NCBI GenBank assembly: GCA_021234155.1 | Contig: JAJEKV010000003.1 | Location: forward strand, 20,504,386-20,568,385 | Source of the DNA: Isoetes taiwanensis | Lineage: Eukaryota; Streptophyta; Lycopodiopsida; Isoetales; Isoetaceae | Length of the DNA stretch: 64,000 bases | Direction of reading: 5' to 3' | Part shown: piece by piece, positions 33,588-46,800 of the stretch | Layout: each line of letters begins with the position of its first letter | Position numbering within the stretch: the stretch's first letter is position 1 | Notes under the pieces: model-generated | Database searches by the model: none | Seen by the model: only the letters and a program-made list of their open reading frames with translations | What the model was told of the DNA's origin: nothing | Position numbers and translations under genes: made by a program

Positions 33588-36500
33588 CTACTCTCGTGAA
33601 AGCCTGATGACACGACTTTTTGGATTGGAATTAGATTGCTTAAAACCAATTTCATCACCAGATTTTTCGCTCCTCAATTTTTGATGGGATGTTTTAGGGT
33701 TGTTTACTTTGTCATCAAACGATATCCTGTTAAAAACACTTTTACCATGCCTTTCTCGCTTTTCTTCGTGATCATTATGATCCTGTAAATCATGTTGTGT
33801 TCTCTCAGCAATGTGACCTCCCTTTGCCTTCTTTGATCTACTTCTCATATCCCCATCTTCATCAACATCACCATACTCATCCTTCCTAGGCTTTACACGC
33901 AAGAAAACAGACACCCTTTTGTTGGAACTTTGAGAATGAGACCGGCCATTTTGATCTGGGGTCTCATGTCCTTCAAAACCTTCGGATGCCCTGGAAGAAT
34001 CTTTATTTGTAACTGATCTTATTTGAGAACTATCCAACTTTTCCTTACATCCATTTAGGGATGAACTTGAACCACCAGTCTGACCACCAGACTTAATTCT
34101 CTGATTGACAGGACTTTCAGATTTTACATGCTTCAAAGCATTAGAATGCTTGCTGCTGGCTTTATGCTTTCTTTTACCGTGATGTTCCTCCATGGAATCA
34201 TCTCCACTGCTGGTACATTCTGCATTGCTCAGAGATAGACCTCCCCTGAATGACTTGTGGTGAGAAGTTCCTTCAGGATCATTGTCATAGCCGGATCTTT
34301 GACTACGCTTGCTATCATCCTTCCTTTCGCATGAAGATCTATCGACGCACTTGAGGCGTTTGGCCTTCCCCGCACTGTTCGATTCTTGATAAGGCTCCAA
34401 ATCAGCCTTAAGGCCTTTGGGCTGTTCATCCTGTTAAGCATCCACTTACTTAAACAAACATGCTATAAGGAAAATGTGCCCCTAACTATTTAGGAAGGAA
34501 TTCTTACCATGCCAACTTGCAGATCTTCTGCAGTACCATCACAAACCATATAATCTGACTGGTCCCTGCATGATCAACAAATAAACAGGAGCATCAGACC
34601 TTGCTCCTAGACACCTGCAGAAAGAAATCACATTTATGAAAAAAAAGAATGTTCCCAACCTTTGTTGCTTTTCAATTTTACGCCGTGCTTCAGCTTTTTT
34701 TGCTTCAAATTCTTCGCGACTCAGAATCCCATCATTAGGACGACCACTTCCATAACCATAATCAGCCCCATAGTTGTACTCCATGAACTCCCTGGAGTAA
34801 AAACACATCCTATGTCAAAATAATGATCACAATCTAGTGAAGAAAAGAGGCACAACAACTTACCGATTAAATTGAGGCCCTGCTGGCATCATGGGCTGTG
34901 GTGCATAGCCATCATGCGACATCATGGGCATATTGTATGGCATTTCACAAGCATATCCATTGGCCCCACCATAGGCATACATGTATCCATCACCCATATG
35001 CTGAGGCGGCCAATACCCGTTATATCCAAGCCCACTTCCATATGCCATCATCTGCCCTTCACCCATTACTTGACGTGGCATTCCCCTCCATTGCATTTGA
35101 TGTCCTGAAATTGAACGTTCTTTTGCACTTAGAGCACCAACCAAACATAATAGAAGAAATGGCAAATATGTGCAATGCTTTACCAGGATACATATTGGTT
35201 CCATTCGCAGATCTGCCACGCTTTGCTTTCATCCTCTTGGCTGGTAGTTACAGAGAAATCCGTTGGCGACTAGCATGTGGCAATTATCAATATTATATTC
35301 AACACAGAGCAAAAGTTATACCAGGTTGGTTTGTTGTCTGCGGTAGTGACACTTCTTCTCCAGGGATAGAATTTGCTCGGGAGTTGGCTATCTGCTCCTT
35401 CGTGGTATCTGCAACTTCTGGAACAGTATTTTCCACTGCAACCTCCTGTGGTCTCCCTTCTGAAATCACTAGAGTCGAACTATCTGCCGGGCATAATCCT
35501 GAATGGGCTTCCTTCAGAGATGTAGTTGGTGATCCTGCCTTTGCAGGAGGGCGAGAAGACTCCAAATCTAAACAATTGATAGCAAATAGTAAAAGAAGAT
35601 GACACTTAGCAACACAGCCAAAAATTTATAATACACAACGGACAGATACCTTGCAATACTCTGCTGCCAGCATTCTCTGCACTACTTGTAGTGGTTGTGG
35701 AGTAAAGAGTTCTCAATATGGCTTCCCGCAAAGTCTTATTCGGAAGAAGATCATCTGCAAGCACATTTGAAGCTCCACAGACACACCTAGACTTCTTTAT
35801 GATTTCTTCACGAATGCCTGCTCACACAATAGGGGTTTAAGGTAAAATTTTGTGCACATGCATGTATGAACAACTTGAAAGCAAAGATGTTACATTGGTC
35901 ACAGTAGCTATTAAAGCAGCACTTGCTTGTTAGCACTGCATCTCTCATAACCCCTCTACAAAGCGGACAACGAAACTCTGCCGGAACATCTGAAGCTGGG
36001 CGATGTGCAAAGACTGGCACATCCATTTCCTTCTCAAAAACAGCCCTGAAACCAGCTTGCACTTCTCAATAAACTTAACATACAAAGGGAAGCCAAAAAC
36101 TATTGATTGTATGTCTTACTCGTTTGGCTTTAGAACTGCTACTTCGCCATTTGGCAACGCGTAAGAACCATCTGGATTTGCAACCAGCATAGTCTTGGGA
36201 ATTCCAGTTGGCAACTTGACCTTCTTCATATTATATGTCGGATCACCATTTGTAGGACAATGTTGGATATAATGTCCTACATGTAATAACCAAATTCCAT
36301 AAATTTTATTACTGCATGCGATATCTTTAAGAAAAAAAAAAAGTCATGCATAACACCACAAACCTGCAACCCCACAACGATGACAGACATAGCCTGCAGG
36401 CGGAGTCTTTTTGAGAAAAGGTTGACCTGCAAAGAGCCACCTTAGAAAGTGCCAAGAATAATATACAAGTGACCATACCAAGAAGCTATAAATGTTGGTT

Positions 36501-38002
36501 ACTGAGAACCGAAAATGGTACACAACCAGTCTTTGAGAGATACAAATGACAAGAGTTACAAATTGACCATAAAAACCCCAGACAAAAGCAGGAAACAAAT
36601 TGACCGCAAAAACCCATAAAAACCCAGACAAAGGTAGGAAACATTAAGCTTTGACACAAACTTCTAATAGAAAATAGGGTAGTAGAAGATCCATAAAACC
36701 CACCATAAAATGGAACAGGAAATGCAAAAGTATTTACCATATCCTCTTCCCCCACCGGGTCTCATCTGGACACCCCTGCCAAAGCCTCGGCCACCAGCGG
36801 AGGCTTCTTGAGTTTGCCTGTGAAATTGATACAATACCTTTCAGCAAGAATAACCCAGGCAGTAGCGATCCATAAAGTTGATAGTATATGAAATCAGTCA
36901 CCTTTGCCAATCACTATTTGATGCATCAAGGAAAGCTTTAATCTTTGTCTCCTCCTCAACTCTATTAATTGAAGGCTGACTCTGCGCAACTTGTGGTTGC
37001 AAAATCTCAGGTTCCTCATAAAGATCGACCCCAAAATCATCAGCCCAGTCATTCTGCAATAATTAATTCAATGGGATGAGCTTTCAATCCACAGCAGAAC
37101 AAACAGACTACTGAAACTTACATGATTCCTTTGAGAACTGGGAGCAGCATCAAATTCACTCCTCTTCTGAGTGGTTTCATGTTCATCAGGTAGCATCTCT
37201 GGCCTGCAAATTAAACAAGCAATCCCACCATTTAACATAAAAAACAAAAATCCTGTCATACATAAACCCATGGACAAAGAGGCTCTACTTCATGTTCATA
37301 CTTCTGAAAGCTGGCAGTTGCAAGCTGCCTAGCGCAAAAATACCAAGGTACTAAATACAGAAACCAGAAACTGGCAAATGAGTTCCAAGATTTAGACAAT
37401 ACTCTTTTGGGGCTTCGGTAACAATTGGCAACCGGGGCTTCCCGGGTACGCGACGAACTAAGACAGAGGTATTTTTGGGCACCAGGAATCCTTCATCATC
37501 GTATTCTGTAAAGGGCAAATCCACAGTTGTATTACATTCCACCCAAGCTCGCAGTAGGGGCACATGAAATTCATCTTCCATAACTCCAACATACTCCGCT
37601 TATAATGAACTGCCTGATAATGCTGGCCCACTAAAGGGGATTGCAAACAAAGCATAATTCACAACCAGGGACTGGTCATGCAGGGTAAAGCTTCATATCC
37701 TTGTCCCAAGACAGCATTACCAACGAAAAGCATAATAGAACAACAAGATAATAGAAAAAAGGAATCACATATTGAAGTAAGGAAAGATTGTATCAAAGTG
37801 CACCATAAAAAAGAATTACAAGAAGAAAGTGCAAACCTTCATTAGTTTGTGCATTCGATATCAGAAGATCAAAATCAGAAGCCCTGCCCAATTTCATCTT
37901 CTCTACTATCTTTTCTTTCAAACTTGCAATAGATATGAAATGCCCCTCGATAGATAGAGAATCATAATCTTTGGCACTCTTAAACTTGTAATGAATTGCC
38001 AT
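33588..38002 (-). CDS. PQT3/RBBP6-like E3 ubiquitin-protein ligase
   Basis: Sixteen exons join in frame to 908 residues. On the minus strand they are 38002-37837, 37505-37403, 37328-37302, 37203-37122, 37053-36902, 36817-36738, 36426-36364, 36276-36120, 36045-35894, 35817-35650, 35567-35322, 35240-35184, 35104-34864, 34791-34660, 34565-34508 and 34430-33588. Domains are DWNN (from residue 1, MAIHYKFKSAKDYDSL), a CCHC knuckle at Cys218-Cys231 whose codons are split by an intron, and a RING/U-box at about 303-341 (CPLC...CCFNSYCDQC...CVCG). Then come a Met/Gly/Tyr-rich stretch and a basic Ser/Lys-rich tail. This is the plant PARAQUAT TOLERANCE 3 and animal RBBP6/yeast Mpe1 layout. Family members act in ubiquitination and mRNA 3'-end processing. 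No lesion was seen. Confidence 0.92.
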
Positions 38003-39429
38003 TATTTTTTACAATAATTTTTATAAGCTAGTAACAGAAACAAAAAGAAACCCTTTTTCCTTGAGCACTTAATCCATGCTCCAGAAGCTACAACTAGTAC
38101 AATGACAATTATAAGCTCTTTAAAACAGAGCCTTCAGCCGTGCATATGTGCTACAACATCGGGTACAACTCGCAAAACTAGCAATCTTTCACAACATCCT
38201 TGCCCAAAGCCGACATGTAGCTTATCCGCTATGCATCTCTGGCAACGTTAAGAACACTCCTCGCCAAGTAGAATCCAGCAATTTGAGTTCGACCACAAAA
38301 ACTTCTGACTTGGAACGAGGCAGCCGCCTTTACCGTGCAGGGGCAAAAAGAACTGGGTCTTGACCAAAACCGCCGTAGAAGAATTGAAACAGACAAAGTT
38401 GATATCTTGCGCTCCAGAAAACCGCGGTTGGCTTGAGAAGAAAGAAATCCAGGCGCCTCTTCGCAAAGGGTCAGCTGCGAGAGCTAAAATGGAGCATATT
38501 TGGCAGCGAAAAGGAAGAAAAACCTGGCTGATCCAGCAGAATAGGGCACGATCAAGGCAGAGCCGGCCGCTGCCAAGATGTAAAGACGAGACGACGAATG
38601 AAGTCCGGTGCGCCTGCCGCCGCCGGAGCGCCCTTCCTCTTGGGCTGAATTATTATGTGAAGAAAATGGCTCTGGAAATTACAACTAGGGTAAAAAAAAA
38701 TAAAGGGAAAAGGCGAAACTCATGAGAACCCGCCCATTCCGTGTGAAACGGCAGCTGCCTTTGTGGCGCCGTCTGCTGAGTTGGCAGCTTCTTATTGGGT
38801 CTTATCATCAAACGTTATCGAGCCGAGCCTGCTTTTTTTTATTGGCACCACCAATGCATTGTCGAGCTGTCATAGATTTCGGACACCGCCATGTTGAAAT
38901 CACGGGTATATCCGTGGTATATTCGGGTCTTTATCATGTTAATGTGCTATCACCAGCGTTGGAGAAACCTTTTTCCTCCGAGCGGAAAATTTCCTGTAGT
39001 TTTCTCACTGAATCGGAAATTATAATTTTGAATCGGATCGTTCCTGCAAACAAATTCACAACCGGATTATCTTAGGGAAGCTCAGCTTTTGAAGTCATCA
39101 CCTGAGACCTGTATTGTGACTCTTGCCACCTCTTATGGAAGTTTTGATGTTGTTGCCTGTACTGTGACTACTGTATCTTTAGAGAACGTCATGTAAATAA
39201 TAACAGAAATAGACTTCAAATATCATATCACATTATAATGCTATGGAACTTACACAAAATCATAATATGAAGTTCAAAAACGTTTGCCTTATCATAACAT
39301 TGTAGCTACGTCATATAGATAATAGCATAAATAAAATCCGCTTATCATATCATAATATTTTAGAGTTATAAGATAAGAACTTAAAAGCATAATCACAATG
39401 TCAAGTTAAAAAAAAAAGTTTGTCTCATC
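38003..39429. other. Upstream region of the E3-ligase gene and spacer
   Basis: Contains the leader and promoter of the minus-strand ligase gene. No TATA box can be assigned with confidence. GC content is higher at 38250-38650, as is usual near a plant gene start. Open frames here show no domains. Confidence 0.5.
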
Positions 39430-39970
39430 ATAACAAGTTCATGATAAGTCTTCACCTACCTCTTCAATAAGCATGTTGTCTTCTTGAAATCTCCTCTCCC
39501 GCCTCTCAAGTGGGCATCCCGTAAAGATTTGTCGATATTGTGTACTATTCTGCCACAAATTAATACTTTCACCAAAGTCAAAATCCCCTGGGGCCCTCTA
39601 TTGAGATCTGAAGCAATGCATCAAGGCCATCTCTTTGTAGTCTATTTCTAAACTTGTTTTTGATGCATTTCATGCAGCTAAAACCCCTTTCACAAGTAGC
39701 CGTACTTGAACATTGAATAAGGCCAATTTCCGCAATTTTTAGTAGCTCGGGAAACTTTTGTTTCCAAGTCTCATTGCAACGGATCATACCCCATATGTCG
39801 AAGAAGCCTCTACCAAGCCATTCCGTAGTAGCTTGCCTTTTATAGTTCCCAAACTCAACAATCAACGAAGCTTTATCAACAATTGGAACAAACTCTTTTG
39901 AATTCACGCTTTTTCCATTCCCATAGAACTCACCTAGTGCCCTTATCTCCTCCAAATCCGGGCATCGCAA
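39430..39970 (-). pseudogene. hAT transposase C-terminal dimerisation remnant
   Basis: The frame 39970-39578 shows the hAT dimerisation pattern: WKQKFPELLKIAEIGLIQCS then STATCERGFSCM and IKNKFRNRLQRDGLDALL. After a one-base shift near 39590 it continues as DFGESINLWQNSTQY to about 39430. The catalytic N-terminal part is absent. It resembles the ZNF862/KIAA1586-like hAT subgroup. Inactive fragment. Confidence 0.75.
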
Positions 39971-40102
39971 AGAGGCTTGCTTGTTTTTTTGCCATCTTTA
40001 ATAATAAGTATAACTAGTATAATTCTGGTCTTACAAATCCGGGCATCGCAAAGAGGCTTGCTTGTTTTTTTGCCATCTTTAATAATAAGTATAACTAGTA
40101 TA
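39954..40102. repeat. 81-bp tandem duplication over the hAT fragment edge
   Basis: A 68-bp unit starting AAATCCGGGCATCGCAAAGA occurs at 39954 and again at 40035, with a 13-bp linker. It overlaps the 5' end of the hAT remnant. Confidence 0.93.
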
Positions 40103-42019
40103 AAAGCAAATTAAACCTGTAATATCAAGAAAAATAAATGAGAAGCAATCAAGTGATTACAAAACCAATTCTTTATGATAAGTTTCTAAAAGAAAAAAAT
40201 ATTTCAAGTAAGAAAGCAAACAATAAGATACAATGACGAGATACAGTTATTGGATGCTGGAAAGGACAAGCTTAACATAGAGGAAAGGGAGAAAGTGACC
40301 AAGGGATCTCGGCACCATAGATGTGGATGACTTCAAAGAATGGGGATGGGGGAATAGATTTAAATCATTATGTGTATTTTAAATGGGTCTTAAAAACTCT
40401 AACAGTGCAATAGTAACAGTGGCTTAATTTGAATGTTTTCTAAGACAAATTACAAAAGAGGGATAAATAAAATACAGAGGGAGAGATCGGATTACCTTTG
40501 CTTTGAGACAGTAATAGGACGATTGATTCTTACTGTATTGTAGTCAATTCTTACTTCACTGATGAGTTATACAGATCGATTTGGAGTTATGCATTCACAA
40601 GACTGCTTGGTTGGGAAACCATACCCATTCAGTTTACATTGCAAACACTTTAAACTTCTGTTAAATTCACAGCCATGCACAGGGTTTTGCCCATAAGCCT
40701 GTAGCCCTTTTGTCAGCGAAAAATCTCCCCAAATGCCTTCCCAATCAATCAAACCGTTGTCGCTCATGAATCCAACAGCCGTTTTGCATCAAAAATCTAA
40801 ACCCAATCATTCAAAGCCAAGCTCTAGAATACGAAAATCTGAACAGAAGTTAAGCCGCCAAGAAAACCGGCAAAGGGTTTCTTATACTACCCTTCAAAAA
40901 GTCCACAACAGTGACCGGAACACAAGAAGGGTTGCAGTCAGATCTTTACAGTCTTATCCCCCTTGCTTGAAAATCCTGTCTGAAACTCAACTACTTCTAA
41001 TTCATAAAATTTGAAGAGGCAGGCCGCAGGCAATAATATAATGAAGGGCAAATCGTTGTTTTGACTGTGAAATGGAGCAGAGACGGAACCTAGTTGCCAG
41101 TGCCAATGCCATATAGTGCTTGATCGAACTTTTGAATCTGATACTCTGAGTCTGATTGTTGAATGGATCCCATGCCGTAGAGAGCAAACCGTTATCACAG
41201 AACAGAGCAGCAAAGGAGTTTCTTTCCCTCCTTTCTTTTTAGTTTGCATTAAATTTTTGCAGCGAGTTAAATTTTTGCAGGGGGAACAGGGGCGCTTCAT
41301 TTTGTTACAATCTGAGACAAATTTGTTGCTTGCTACAGTAGTATTACTACTAGTAAGTTCGGTTTGGAATTGGGCTGTCGGCAATAATCCGAAAATTTCC
41401 TTTTCTTGTGCAGAAGGTGTTCGGCCACTCTGCCACCTTGGACGGCAAGTTGGCAATCCAAAATGGCATATTTGCCTCTGCCTCGGACTTTCCCCAACGC
41501 TGCTGTGGATTGCCCGATAACTAGAATATTGTTCTTTTTATAGAAACCTATAAATTAACTAACTACAGAATGCTAAAACAACCAAGGGCACATGCCAAAA
41601 TCTATAACTTAACACGAATAGCAGATTACTTCTGCACTTCAAAAGCTGTTGTCTGTAATCACAAACCCTTGTTTGTTCCCTGTTTCAACCTAGACATCGC
41701 TGCCTCGAAGCTCTGGGTTCCATGAATAACATTTTCCTTTTTAGTGATTAAAGCCTGAGAAACAAAATGCCCCACTGTACAAATTAGTGTTGCAAAGCAC
41801 CAGGTTTCATGAATGACTAATGCTTTTTATTCCAGTGATTAAAGCCCGAAATCGAAACTCCAAACATGATTTCATCTATTCTTGCAGCCTTCAAAACCAA
41901 TTTCTCGCACCCTAAGTGTGGGTCACCATGTGTGTTGCTCGCCATACATCAACCTATGCTTTGCTAATACTACATGCAGTTGATATAGCGCCCCTGAAGC
42001 TAGAATACATGACAGACTC

Positions 42020-42054
<35 letters not shown>

Positions 42055-42959
42055 TTTGCATCTAATTGAAGCAGCATACCCTGCAAACGGAAACAAAACG
42101 ACACAAAGCCATACGTCGTGTCTAGCAGAGGAAATGAAAGGAATGGGGAGCAGAAGTGGGATGGGATCCCCCGTAGCCAAAACTTCCTCCTATTCCTTAT
42201 TATTTCTGTACTCCTCGACTTCCTCCTCCCCTTTCAACTACTACTTCGAAAGTGGGATGATGCTCTAATGCAGACTCACGAGGATGGATGGCAATTCATG
42301 CATGAAGAAACTTCACATAATGTGTTACGAACCAAAATTTTAGTACCAAAAATTTCGATTTGTATTCACATCAATCCATCAGAGTACAGAACAAGTACTG
42401 CCTCCCACGAGGCTATATACATGAAAGCCACGTATACAGATAACAAGACGACAACATAAGATAACTAAATGCACACGTACGCTCTGTCAGCTATCAAACA
42501 GCCTGCACAAGCTCCCACGTGTTAGCAACATGCATAACAGTTATCCAATAGTGTCAACACGAAGCAATGACTGACGGACTGCAAGAACACACATATGGAA
42601 TCCACCACACGCACCATAGCATCTGCCAAGCAGACACACCCCTCCATATCTAGACAGTACGTCGTCTAGAACCCCCGCCCTGGTGGATCCAAAAGGAGGG
42701 AGAAACTGCAAACATCTTAAGAACCTAAGTTACTAGACTGTTGGTTAGATCCAACACCACCGGTGACAGATTTTACCTCACTAGCACCTATCATTCTTTA
42801 CCAGATAAGCCACGCTTATCTCTGCATATGTAATGCATAAAACTCCCTTGAAGAAGTACCTCCGCACTTCTTCATTCTCTGCAACTCCTCTTGCAGAGCT
42901 GGGTATCACAATGATACTTAAACTAGGCTCTTGTGATGATGGACTATTGATTCCCGCTT
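40103..42959. other. Intergenic spacer
   Basis: No gene is supported. A T31-type run lies at about 42021-42051. The duplicate phrases CCTTTTTAGTGATTAAAGCC and TTCCAGTGATTAAAGCCCGA lie about 100 bp apart near 41740 and 41840. The 93-172-residue frames between 40700 and 41520 show no domain or codon signal I trust. Confidence 0.5.
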
Positions 42960-43610
42960 AACATCGTCCCATACCGATGCTAGGCGCTTATCTCACCAGT
43001 ACACAAGGGTCTATTTATCAGAAGAGCTTATGGCTGTATGAACAGGCCTGCTATCAGAAAGCTGGCCACCACTTTCCCAATCATGACTACAGTCTTAAAT
43101 ACAGCCTTGGTAGGCCTTACTCCAGATTTATGAGAGAACAACCAGCTGCAAAGAGAATCTTGAGATACTTAAAAGGTACCGGTAACATGGCATTGTGTTG
43201 TGTTCAAACTCATTAGAATTAACAACATATTGTGATGTTGATTGGGGTGGCGACCTAGATGAAAGAAAATCTACTTTAGGCTTTATTTTATTGCTTGGGA
43301 ATAACCCTCTATCTTGGAAATGTAAGAAGCAATCATCAACAGTCATGTCATTTGCTGAAGCAAAATATGCTGCCACTGCACTAGCAGCAAAAGAAATAGT
43401 CTAGTGCAGGAGATTTTAGATGAACTGGATGTGAAACAGGTAAATACAACTGCACTATTTTCAAATAGTAAAAGCTGCATTGCAATAACGCAAAATCACG
43501 AAAGGACAAAGCATATTGAACTAAAGCTGCACTTCATCAGAAGAATGGTCAAAAAGAATCTTATACGCCTTGAACACGTTAATATTAAATGGCAGAAAGG
43601 ATGAGATGCA
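42960..43610 (+). pseudogene. Copia RNase H remnant, plus strand
   Basis: Three short frames in sequence carry Copia Pol C-terminal motifs: AAKRILRYLKGTGNMAL (RT-RNase H connection), CDVDWGGDLDERKSTLGFIL and FAEAKYAA (RNase H), and SKSCIAITQNHERTKHIELK. Frame changes near 43200 and 43404 break it. It is of a different lineage from the element at 1-4638 and keeps no visible LTRs. Confidence 0.85.
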
Positions 43611-43959
43611 TCCTGATTCAGCTGAAAATGTAAGTTTATTCACTAAGGCATACATGTAAATAGGAAAAAGTTTCAGTGTTGAAGCAATGTCAAATGTCTT
43701 GCGTTTTGTACAATTTTGTTCATAATTTTGTAGTGATTTCGAAAACTTTGAATGCAATACTTTTTGTCGCTCTAGTGCACTTGTTGTTTCTTTCAATGTC
43801 TACTTTTTTAGTCTTTAAACTTGTTACTAGTTTTTATACCAAACTAGAGGACTAAGAAAGGGTATCAAACAATCTTGCATGAAAGCTAAGTTCAATTATC
43901 CCTCAAAAATGGTATCTGAAATGTTCAAATTGGCACACTTATCATGAATAGATCTCGAA
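43611..43959. other. Spacer
   Basis: Nothing recognisable. It may be decayed Copia 3' sequence. Confidence 0.4.
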
Positions 43960-44600
43960 AATGGAGTTCTGACAATATGGCTTCTCGACCAACCAATCAA
44001 GAAAGCCAAAGGGAGTTAGTCCGGATTGAATCATTCTTGACGCGTTAAAGGGTTTAGTTCGGATTGAAACATTTCCGACTTGTGAGCCAGAATCCTAGAC
44101 TAAGCCCATCTCCTTTGAAGATTTGAAGGTGAGGGATTTAGTCTAACTAGATGCACTTTGGACTCCAAGTCGAGAATACGCCTTCTCGACTAGCCAGTCC
44201 GAAAAGTCAAAGGGGTTTGGTCTAGGTTAAAGCATTCTCACCGAAAATACGCCTTCTCGACTTGCCATGCAAGAAAGCCGAAGGGGTTTAATCTGGGTTG
44301 AAGCATTCTCGATTCGCCGAGGGGGACTTATTCTAGATTGAGTCATTTCCGACCCACGAGTAGAGAATGTCTCCACCCAGATTAAGCCCATCTCCTTTGA
44401 AGATTTGGAGAAGAGAGATTTAGTTTGATCAGATGCATTCTTGACTCGAGAATATGCCTTCTCGACTCGCGAATCGAGTATACGCCTTCTCAACTAGCAA
44501 GTCTGGAAAGCCGAAGTAGTTTAGTCTAGGTTGAAGCATTCTTATCTCACCGAGGGGATTAATCTAGGTTGAGGAATTCCCAACCTGCTGCAAGAAATGT
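43960..44600. repeat. Degenerate tandem satellite with TTCTCGAC words
   Basis: Phrases such as ATACGCCTTCTCGACT, AAGGGGTTTAGTC and GGTTGAAGCATTCTC recur in the same order at roughly 90-110 bp spacing, with a longer variant containing AAGCCCATCTCCTTTGAAGA (about 44105 and 44385). There is no conserved open frame. Confidence 0.75.
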
Positions 44601-44857
44601 TTCAACCCTTGTTAGAACCAAGTTATATCATAGAAATCTTCTTTGAACGCAATCAATAATTTAATCAAATATATAGGCCCTTAACCATTGCATATCTGTT
44701 ACTGTAGCAATCGAGTCAAAATAATATTCATTAACCATTGACTCATACACTGTAGCATTCTAAGAAATATCATTTGACAATTTGATCTTTGATCTTTTAC
44801 CTTTTTACCTTTAGGTATGACGTAAAAATACTATCTATCTATCTTTATGATATTAAG

Positions 44858-44884
44858 GGATTGACCTGCGCAGCAGGTCAATCC
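44858..44884. repeat. Perfect inverted repeat, 12-bp arms
   Basis: GGATTGACCTGC and GCAGGTCAATCC flank a GCA loop. It follows an ATCT microsatellite (about 44831-44845) and lies about 170 bp upstream of structured repeat copy C1. Confidence 0.93.
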
Positions 44885-45028
44885 AACTACACGGGCTTTA
44901 TCATTTGGAGTCTAGATTTCGCGCAGGCGGTTTTGGACTTTTCAACATAGTGGAAACACAAGGTCGTTGCTCATTTGTGTATGTGCCCATATTAAACCTT
45001 AAACCTTAGCATAGAATATTAACCTTCT

Positions 45029-45153
45029 AAAATGCATGCGATTCGACACCGTCGGATCGCCATTTTGGGGAGAGACGGGGCTATATATACGTTGTTAGGC
45101 TCTTTCTCCATTATCGGCATCTTCTCACAGCAGTTTTTTGGGTCTTAGTTCCC
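45029..45153 (+). repeat. Structured repeat family, copy C1 (125-bp promoter-like block)
   Basis: Matches 51524-51648 at 123 of 125 positions by eye, while the sequence on both sides differs. It holds the hairpin GCGATTCGAC-ACC-GTCGGATCGC and a TATATATA at 45082-45089. The ends of the block (CTCCATTATCGGC...TCACAGCAG) match the other copies of the family more loosely. TATA placement suggests transcription towards the right. Confidence 0.8.
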
Positions 45154-46620
45154 ATTCCTTTCTAGATCTTCCGAGTTTTCTAGATCTTCCGAGTTTTCTA
45201 AATGTTCTCTGTTCGTTCTAGCCTTGCTAGATGATTGATTTCTTGTAGATGGTTGATTTCTCCTCCGATGGGCATTTGGCGGTCGTTGTTTATGATTCTC
45301 TGTTTACTCTAGATTGTTCTCGCTTAGTTAATCCTGTTCGTTATAGATGGTTGATCTCTCCTCCGATTGGGTTTTAGGGGTCGTTATGAGAGATCTAGTT
45401 GTTTTTGGCTTTTAACTTTGCTATAGGGTTTCTTTCTATTTCTTGCTTCTTCTATTTGCAGAAAATCGTGGAAGGCGGTGAACATTTAGTTCCAGTGCAG
45501 TGGTTAGGATTCTGGTCGGCCTTTGCAACGGATGTCTATAATGATTAAGCAGCTCAATTCATTTGGTAACGATCTGTTCTTGCCAGTTTATTATATTTCT
45601 TTGTGTTCCTTTTGTTTTCCAGATGGGCTCCCTTTGGGCATGTTCATAGCTATAACAGATTGACTAAGAAGCAGAGTGAATAAGAAGCTATAACATCGAT
45701 CCGATAGTCTGCAGTGGCTAAGAAGCTGGGGTTTTTCTGGAAATTTTCTGGCGGGGTCTGCTGCCTCCGCAGATCTTGTCTCTCCACTGCAAAGTGAGTT
45801 TTTGAGCAACGAAGGAGGTATTTCTTTTTTAGGTCCTGAGATTTTTTGCAGGTTTAGACCATGATTGATCTTTTCTTCTTGGTTATATCTATTTCATCAA
45901 GTTTTTTCTGCTTGACTTAACTTCCGTCTGCACCCCTTTTGTGCTTGATTCCAGCCTGCTTTATTTTTGGATTCCAATCTGTATCTAAAAGTCCTATTTC
46001 ATTTTCGACTTGGCCCAGACCTTACCAGAGTACCTTTTGTTCTTCACATCATTTTTCTTTGACAGATTAGCTGCTCTTGATCTTGATCTCGGATGCCAGC
46101 TTCAGATTATGTATGTTCCTTGAGATTAAGAAGCTTCTTCCTTAGGTGCTTCAATTATTTGTTTGCTTATGTATAGGGGAATGGCAGAAGGGGCTGCCTT
46201 TCACTTAGCTGTGGTGAGGGGGCCGCCTGGCTGGCCGTGGCCATATGAAAGGTATTCTTCGCCATTCCCTACAAAATGGAAACTGGGAGCAAGAAGTTTA
46301 CCTGCTGCTGCTGCTGCTGTTGTATCGATGGATTGAATCGACCTGTTCATCACCGGAACGGCGGAATGCCTACCCCAACTTCCATTCCGGGATATTGAGG
46401 GATGACAGATGTCAGCACAAGAATAATCTTCCGGGTCTAGCTGCGACCCAGTTTCCATTTTGTAAGCCAGGGATCCAGCCGCGTCGACCATCAGCTGCTT
46501 CTTGTTTTGCCGTTGCAGTTAAGTAGGGCTTTGCGCAGACAGAGCTACTTACTGGTTTATTCTGTGATAGGGAATTTATAGCGATATATAAAAATCGAAA
46601 CAATAATAATTGATGTCTAA
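45154..46620. other. Spacer downstream of copy C1
   Basis: AGATCTTCCGAGTTTTCT is duplicated at about 45164-45200, and AGATGGTTGATYTCTCCTCCGAT occurs at about 45248 and 45347. Several splice-like sites (for example TTTGCAG at 45456-45462) suggest an untranslated spliced transcript, but no coding frame can be supported. Confidence 0.4.
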
Positions 46621-46800
46621 TTTGCTGGTCGTTTGGTTGGGTCCATTGCTTATTGTGGTGTCTACCAGGGTTCGAATCCTTCCTGCTTCAAACCACGCTT
46701 TAAAATTTTTTCATAAGGTGAACTTTATTTTTCAATTCTAATATTCTTGGTCGTTTGGTTGGTCGCCTCTTGTGGTGGATGCCAGGGTGCCGTTCATCTT
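46621..46800 (+). repeat. SINE-like sequence, one good and one decayed copy
   Basis: TGGTCGTTTGG (46626-46636, weak A box) precedes GGTTCGAATCC (46669-46679, exact B box) by 32 bp. The same TGGTCGTTTGG and TTGTGGTG...CCAGGGT pattern recurs at 46748-46790, where the B box is lost. The sequence does not fold as a standard tRNA. Confidence 0.55.

Noticed and set aside
34898-35602. 234-codon plus-strand frame
   Set aside because: It runs antisense through exons and introns of the E3-ligase gene, whose splice structure and domains are clear.
46621-46695. tRNA gene
   Set aside because: The B box is exact but the A box is weak and the sequence does not form acceptor and anticodon stems.
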